Source: Thermoleophilaceae bacterium (GTDB lineage Bacteria > Actinomycetota > Thermoleophilia > Solirubrobacterales > Thermoleophilaceae). Taken from it: 15,985 nucleotides of DNA. Below the pieces are notes generated by a model. The model made no database searches. It saw only the letters and a list, made by a program, of their open reading frames with translations, and was not told the origin of the DNA. Positions 13,126 through 15,985 of this stretch are shown in pieces; the stretch's first letter is position 1, and the number at the start of each line of letters is the position of its first letter. Both the position numbers and the translations under genes were made by a program. The DNA lies in contig JACCSF010000065.1 of the NCBI GenBank assembly GCA_013813135.1, positions 1-15,985 of the forward strand, in the 5' to 3' direction.

Positions 13126-15084
13126 TCAGCCGGCGGTCGGCACCGGCTCGGCGCGCTCGACCCGGTTCCTGCCGGCCCGCTTGGCTCGGTAGAGCGCCGC
13201 GTCGGCCGCGGCGATCAAGCCTTCCCTGGTTACAGCGCTCTCCGGCAGCGCCGCGACCCCGAAGCTCGCCTGAAGCCGCAGCGAGCCTTTACCGTCGACC
13301 ACCGGCACCTCCAGCCGCTCGACGGCTTCGCGAATGCGCTCGGCCAGCTGCTCGGCGCCCTCAGAATCCGTCTGGGGCAGGATCACCGCGAGCTCCTCGC
13401 CGCCGTATCGGGCCGGCGCGTCGATATCGCGCGAGAAGTCGCGCAGCACGTCCGCGACCAGCGAGAGCACCTCGTCTCCCTGCTGGTGGCCGTACTCGTC
13501 GTTGACCTGCTTGAAGTGGTCGAGGTCCAGCATGACGAGCGCCAGCGGGGTGCTGAAGCGGCGGCTGCGCTCGATCTCCCGCTCGAGAATGGTGTGGAAC
13601 GCCCGCAAGTTGGCCAGGCCGGTCAGCTCGTCGGTCACCGCCTGGCGCTCGACCGTCTCGTGCAGAGTCGCGTTCTCGATCGACACCACCGCCTGGCCGG
13701 CCAGGTACTGGAGCAGTTCCTCCTCCTCGCGCGAGAAGCTGCGCCTGCGGCGGGCGATCGAGAGCACGCCGAGGTACTCGGCGTCGGGCGACCCCGTCAG
13801 CCCGAGCATCGGCACCGACAGAGCGTGCGCCGCGCCGAGGCTCGCGGGAGTTGCCACCCGGCGGGGCCGAGGGGGCTCAAGGTCTCCGTTCGGCTGAGCG
13901 CGCTTCGGCCCGACGACCCGCACCCCCGCGGCCCGCCGCTCGGCTGCCTTCATCGCCTCGTGCAGATCCTCGTCGTCGGTCCCCCAGACACTCTCGCGGA
14001 ACGCGTCCTCGTCGACCGGCTGAGCCCGGCCCGCCTCGGCCTCGCAGGCATCCACCGCGGTCCGCACTGCCAGCGCCACGACGCCGTCGCGATCGAGGCC
14101 CATGGCGAGGGCGTCGCCCACGCGGCGGATCGCCTCCGTCAGCTCCCCGCGCTGGCGCTGGACCTCCTCGATCTTGGAGGCGAGCTGCCCGGACATGCTG
14201 TTGAACTCGCGTCCGAGCTGAGCGAACTCGTCATGCCCCTCGACCGGGACGGGCTGCCTGAAGTCGCCGCGGGCGAGGCGCCGGGCGGCGACGAGGAAGG
14301 TGTCGATCTGCTGAGTGAGCGCGCGGCTGACGATGACCGCCGATACGACGGCCAGCGCCAAGAAGGCGAGCAGCAGGCCGCCGATCAGCAAGCGGCTGTG
14401 CGCGATCCTGTCCGACAGTGCCGCCGTGTTGCGGAACACGGCCATCTCCAGCGCCGAGCCACCCGGCTCGTGCAGCGGCTCGACCCGGCCACGGAACTCG
14501 TCTCCGGCGAGCTGGAAGGCGTGCGGTTCGCCGCGCTCGCCGAGCCGGCTGCGCGGACCGAGCCCCTCGACGGTGGCGGCCAGGAGACGGCCGTTGCGGA
14601 ACACGCCGAGCTGGTAGCCGGTCAGCTTGCGGACGCGCGCGGCGAAATCGCGAGCGTCGGTGAGCGACACGATCAACGTGCCGGGCATCTCGGCGCCGGC
14701 TACCAGCGGCGCCGCCTTCGAGGCCATGCCACGAGTCGAGCCGGCACGCGCGATCAAACGACCGCCGTCCGACGTGCGCAGCTGGATCGCCACGATTCCG
14801 AGCGGGCCTCCGACCAGCTGCTCCATGCGCTGCCGGATGCCGCTGCCGGAAGCGAGGGCGGCGGTCAGCTGCGGGTCCGACGCCACCTTGTGCAACGCGG
14901 GCCCCGCCGCGGCCGCGGACTCCTCGTAAATGCTGAATGCGGTGCGCGTGCCGGCCGAGATGCCGGCGTCCGCCTTGCCGGTCTCGCTGCGAGCGGTCAG
15001 CGTGAACAGGACGATCGCGAGCGCGATCATCGGGACGATCACGAGCAACACGAAGAACAGCCGCAGCCTGGCCCGGAAGTTCAC
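13126..15084 (-). CDS. Membrane-bound diguanylate cyclase: periplasmic sensor, HAMP, GAF, GGDEF
   Basis: 652 residues from GTG 15084. It makes cyclic di-GMP from two GTP. The order is: helix 1 (about 8-30, LFFVLLVIVPMIALAIVLF), an extracytoplasmic sensor region of about 200 residues that looks like a Cache-type fold, helix 2 (about 238-262, LLIGGLLLAFLALAVVSAVI), HAMP (RRLARGDFRQPVPVEGHDEF), a GAF-like domain ending LLQYLAGQAVVSIENATLHE, and GGDEF. The catalytic domain is complete: TDELTGLANL from residue 484, metal-binding D520 in LDLDHFKQVND, and the active loop RYGGEEL (561-565). An RxxD inhibitory site (R552-D555, RDID) sits in the proper place, so product feedback is expected. No EAL domain is present. 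The ligand is unknown. A TAGTCT box ends 8 nt before the GTG. The gene is divergent from tRNA-Ala(CGC). Confidence 0.94.
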   Translation of the reverse strand: MNFRARLRLFFVLLVIVPMIALAIVLFTLTARSETGKADAGISAGTRTAFSIYEESAAAAGPALHKVASDPQLTAALASGSGIRQRMEQLVGGPLGIVAIQLRTSDGGRLIARAGSTRGMASKAAPLVAGAEMPGTLIVSLTDARDFAARVRKLTGYQLGVFRNGRLLAATVEGLGPRSRLGERGEPHAFQLAGDEFRGRVEPLHEPGGSALEMAVFRNTAALSDRIAHSRLLIGGLLLAFLALAVVSAVIVSRALTQQIDTFLVAARRLARGDFRQPVPVEGHDEFAQLGREFNSMSGQLASKIEEVQRQRGELTEAIRRVGDALAMGLDRDGVVALAVRTAVDACEAEAGRAQPVDEDAFRESVWGTDDEDLHEAMKAAERRAAGVRVVGPKRAQPNGDLEPPRPRRVATPASLGAAHALSVPMLGLTGSPDAEYLGVLSIARRRRSFSREEEELLQYLAGQAVVSIENATLHETVERQAVTDELTGLANLRAFHTILEREIERSRRFSTPLALVMLDLDHFKQVNDEYGHQQGDEVLSLVADVLRDFSRDIDAPARYGGEELAVILPQTDSEGAEQLAERIREAVERLEVPVVDGKGSLRLQASFGVAALPESAVTREGLIAAADAALYRAKRAGRNRVERAEPVPTAG

Positions 15085-15092
15085 TCGGGGCC

Positions 15093-15098
15093 AGACTA
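15093..15098 (-). promoter_or_regulatory. Probable -10 box (TAGTCT), leaderless start at 15084
   Basis: TAGTCT on the minus strand ends 8 nt before the GTG of the diguanylate cyclase. No Shine-Dalgarno sequence lies between. The divergent tRNA promoter starts about 50 bp away. Confidence 0.5.
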
Positions 15099-15145
15099 CA
15101 TTCGCTCAGCGGATTTCCGGGCCAGTCCGGGCCGCCGGGCGCCGC

Positions 15146-15151
15146 TACGAT
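15146..15151 (+). promoter_or_regulatory. Probable -10 box (TACGAT) of tRNA-Ala(CGC)
   Basis: TACGAT fits TANNNT and ends 11 nt before the mature tRNA, allowing a short 5' leader to be removed by RNase P. The -35 region around 15123 has no good TTGACA match. Confidence 0.5.
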
Positions 15152-15162
15152 GGACGAGCCAC

Positions 15163-15235
15163 GGGGCTATAGCTCAGTTGGGAGAGCGCCTGGATCGCAC
15201 CCAGGAGGTCGTCGGTTCGAGTCCGACTAGCTCCA
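15163..15235 (+). tRNA. tRNA-Ala, anticodon CGC
   Basis: A 73-nt cloverleaf: acceptor GGGGCTA/TAGCTCC with the G3-U70 pair of alanine tRNAs, D-arm GCTC...GAGC, anticodon stem CCTGG/CCAGG around loop ATCGCAC giving CGC, T-arm GTCGG-TTCGAGT-CCGAC, discriminator A, no encoded CCA. The CGC anticodon reads GCG, a heavily used alanine codon in this GC-rich DNA. Confidence 0.97.
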
Positions 15236-15276
15236 TTTCGAGAAGCCCCTGCACGTCGGCCACTTCTGGTCGCGGC

Positions 15277-15378
15277 GAATCGGCGTAGATCGCCGGGGAT
15301 CGCGCTCCGTTTCAGGCACTAGTGCCTGAAATCGCGGCGATTGCCGCGGATTGCCGTGGATTCGGGCCGATCTCGGCT
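15277..15378 (+). repeat. 10-bp-period direct repeats flanking the palindrome
   Basis: Units beginning GAT with the pattern GATYGCCGNG occur at 15288 (GATCGCCGGG) and 15298 (GATCGCGCTC), before the palindrome, and at 15339 (GATTGCCGCG), 15349 (GATTGCCGTG), 15359 (GATTCGGGCC) and 15369 (GATCTCGGCT) after it. A further GAATCGGCGTA starts at 15277. The spacing is one helical turn, so like faces line up on one side of the DNA. Confidence 0.6.
15310..15331. promoter_or_regulatory. Perfect 22-bp palindrome
   Basis: Half-site TTTCAGGCACT is followed at once by its exact reverse complement, centred between 15320 and 15321. It is either a dimer-binding operator or, with a CTAG loop, a 9-bp hairpin ending the tRNA transcript. 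No T tract follows on the plus strand, which favours the operator reading a little. Confidence 0.55.
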
Positions 15379-15424
15379 CGCTAGGGGCGCCGGGTGGAGC
15401 TATGGTCGCCGGCGTCCATATAGC

Positions 15425-15455
15425 GGCCCCGGCGGCGCGCTAACGCCCCGGGGCC
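15425..15455. other. GC-rich hairpin in the leader of the small-protein gene
   Basis: An 8-bp perfect stem, GGCCCCGG / CCGGGGCC, around a 15-nt loop, about 108 bp before the ATG at 15564. It may end upstream transcription or shape the leader; the role cannot be told from sequence. Confidence 0.35.
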
Positions 15456-15550
15456 TGGCACCGAGGAACAGACCCTCGATGCACCGCTGATTGTCGCGCG
15501 CTTGGCGTGGCCGTGGCGTGCGGTGGGTCGGCCCTTGGCGCCTCGGAGCG

Positions 15551-15557
15551 AAAGGAG
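15551..15557 (+). promoter_or_regulatory. Shine-Dalgarno sequence AAAGGAG fixing the start at 15564
   Basis: AAAGGAG lies 6 nt before ATG 15564, a strong ribosome-binding site. It rules out the in-frame upstream ATG at 15507, whose extra residues (MAVACGGSALGASERKEQA) look non-coding. Confidence 0.75.
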
Positions 15558-15563
15558 CAGGCC

Positions 15564-15776
15564 ATGCCCTTGACGATCAGCCGCGAGCAGCGCGACGCGA
15601 TCTACGAGCTTGTGGTGACGCACCTGACCGGGATCGGCGACGTCTGGATCGAACTCGACAACCACGACTTCCCCACGGCGAAACGGCTCGCTCGGGAGTT
15701 CGTGGAGGACTTGCACCTGTTGAACGATCTCGGGCTCACACGAGGCGATCTGCGGCCCTGCGCGAGCTGTCCGTGA
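15564..15776 (+). CDS. Small conserved protein of unknown function (ISREQRDAIYELV type)
   Basis: 70 residues: MPLTISREQRDAIYELVVTH, LTGIGDVWIELDNHDFPTAK, RLAREFVEDLHLLNDLGL, then TRGDLRPCASCP. Predicted mostly helical, acidic and soluble, with no membrane segment. I recall similar small proteins in Thermoleophilia genomes, some longer, but no known role; the pattern of two or three amphipathic helices would suit a small dimer or binding module. The first 58 residues look natural, while the Cys/Pro tail does not. In the frame one base back the text goes on as RSAALRELSVTDRSCEKAAA, more like the helix expected next, so a single-base shift near 15745-15750 may have cut a longer protein short. 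It has one of only two clear Shine-Dalgarno sequences in the window, unlike the leaderless genes. Confidence 0.7.
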   Translation: MPLTISREQRDAIYELVVTHLTGIGDVWIELDNHDFPTAKRLAREFVEDLHLLNDLGLTRGDLRPCASCP

Positions 15777-15985
15777 CCGATCGGAGTTGCGAAAAAGCTG
15801 CCGCCGACCCCTTGACTTTCATCGGTCGTCCCGAGCGAGCGTGTGGTGGGCGCCGCTGGAGATGGCTGCTCGTCGCGCGAAGCAGAAGCACGGCCCGAGT
15901 TCATGTGTGATGCGGCAGCACCTGCGTCGGGCCTGGAAGGCGGGAGCCGGTGCGGTCCGCTGGTGATCGGACCGCAGAGCGATTG
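15777..15985. other. Right-edge stretch without a supported gene
   Basis: 209 bp with no convincing coding frame; an ATG at 15903 opens a short frame running off the edge (MCDAAAPASGLEGG), which I cannot support. A perfect 9-bp stem (TGCGGTCCG / CGGACCGCA, 15951-15976, 8-nt loop) may be a terminator or an operator of an unseen neighbour. Confidence 0.35.

Larger units (their letters stand above)
15236..15563. other. 328-bp non-coding stretch between tRNA-Ala(CGC) and the small-protein gene
   Basis: No frame here has protein-like composition on either strand. It contains a 22-bp palindrome, a family of 10-bp direct repeats, one GC-rich hairpin and the Shine-Dalgarno sequence of the next gene, each listed separately. 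TATGGT at 15400-15405 is a possible -10 box for the small-protein gene, which would give it a leader of about 150 nt. Confidence 0.45.

Noticed and set aside
12823..15288. An 821-codon open frame on the plus strand opposite the GGDEF gene, running through tRNA-Ala(CGC)
   Set aside because: The opposite strand carries intact HAMP, GAF and GGDEF motifs, and the frame reads straight through a tRNA; it is a shadow.
15381..15716. A 111-codon minus-strand frame opposite the small-protein gene
   Set aside because: The plus strand has a strong Shine-Dalgarno sequence and better protein composition; the minus text resembles a shadow.
15812..15817. TTGACT as a possible -35 box near the right edge
   Set aside because: No TANNNT or similar -10 element lies 16-19 nt downstream.

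Overview
The window is very GC-rich, with strong third-position G/C bias and densely packed, often overlapping genes. Protein character (paired sulfatase-like lipoproteins, an acidic low-complexity protein with conserved ends, a small ISREQRDAIYELV protein, IS630 and PD-(D/E)XK relics) suggests a high-GC actinobacterium, most likely class Thermoleophilia (Solirubrobacterales/Gaiellales type). This placement is inference from recalled family resemblance, not a search. Most transcription units seem to begin leaderless: a TANNNT -10 box, usually TAGNCT, lies 7-8 nt before the start codon.

Layout. 1-1765: the 3' part of an aldehyde dehydrogenase gene of the gamma-aminobutyraldehyde/betaine-aldehyde type, overlapping an SRPBCC-fold gene. 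1762-2119: a scar on the minus strand where the tail of an IS630 transposase abuts a frameshifted piece of a SpoT-like HD phosphohydrolase. 2199-5295: two tandem paralogous, membrane-anchored alkaline-phosphatase-superfamily (sulfatase-like) enzymes. 5292-5906 (minus): a three-helix membrane protein, divergent from the next operon through -10 boxes that overlap. 5931-10527: a tightly overlapped operon, lipB-lipA-kelch protein-rhomboid protease-two-helix membrane protein-D,D-carboxypeptidase, joining lipoate assembly to cell-envelope functions.

10539-12140 (minus) looks eroded. It holds a frameshifted S8 subtilase lacking an ordinary start codon, tRNA-Ala(TGC), and a frameshifted PD-(D/E)XK endonuclease relic. 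12141-12396 has two hairpins, one of which probably terminates the next gene. 12397-13071 (minus) encodes a very acidic repeat-containing protein. 13126-15084 (minus) encodes a membrane-bound diguanylate cyclase with periplasmic sensor, HAMP, GAF and GGDEF domains. It diverges from tRNA-Ala(CGC) at 15163-15235. Downstream of that tRNA is a perfect 22-bp palindrome flanked on both sides by 10-bp-period direct repeats. A small conserved protein with a good Shine-Dalgarno sequence follows, and the last 200 bp hold no gene I can support.

The most unusual points are the divergent promoter with overlapping -10 boxes at lipB, a 23-bp tandem duplication that makes an eight-codon mini-ORF in front of the carboxypeptidase gene, the palindrome with helically phased repeats, and the cluster of frameshifted genes around tRNA-Ala(TGC). 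I found no CRISPR array, phage module or recognisable defence system.
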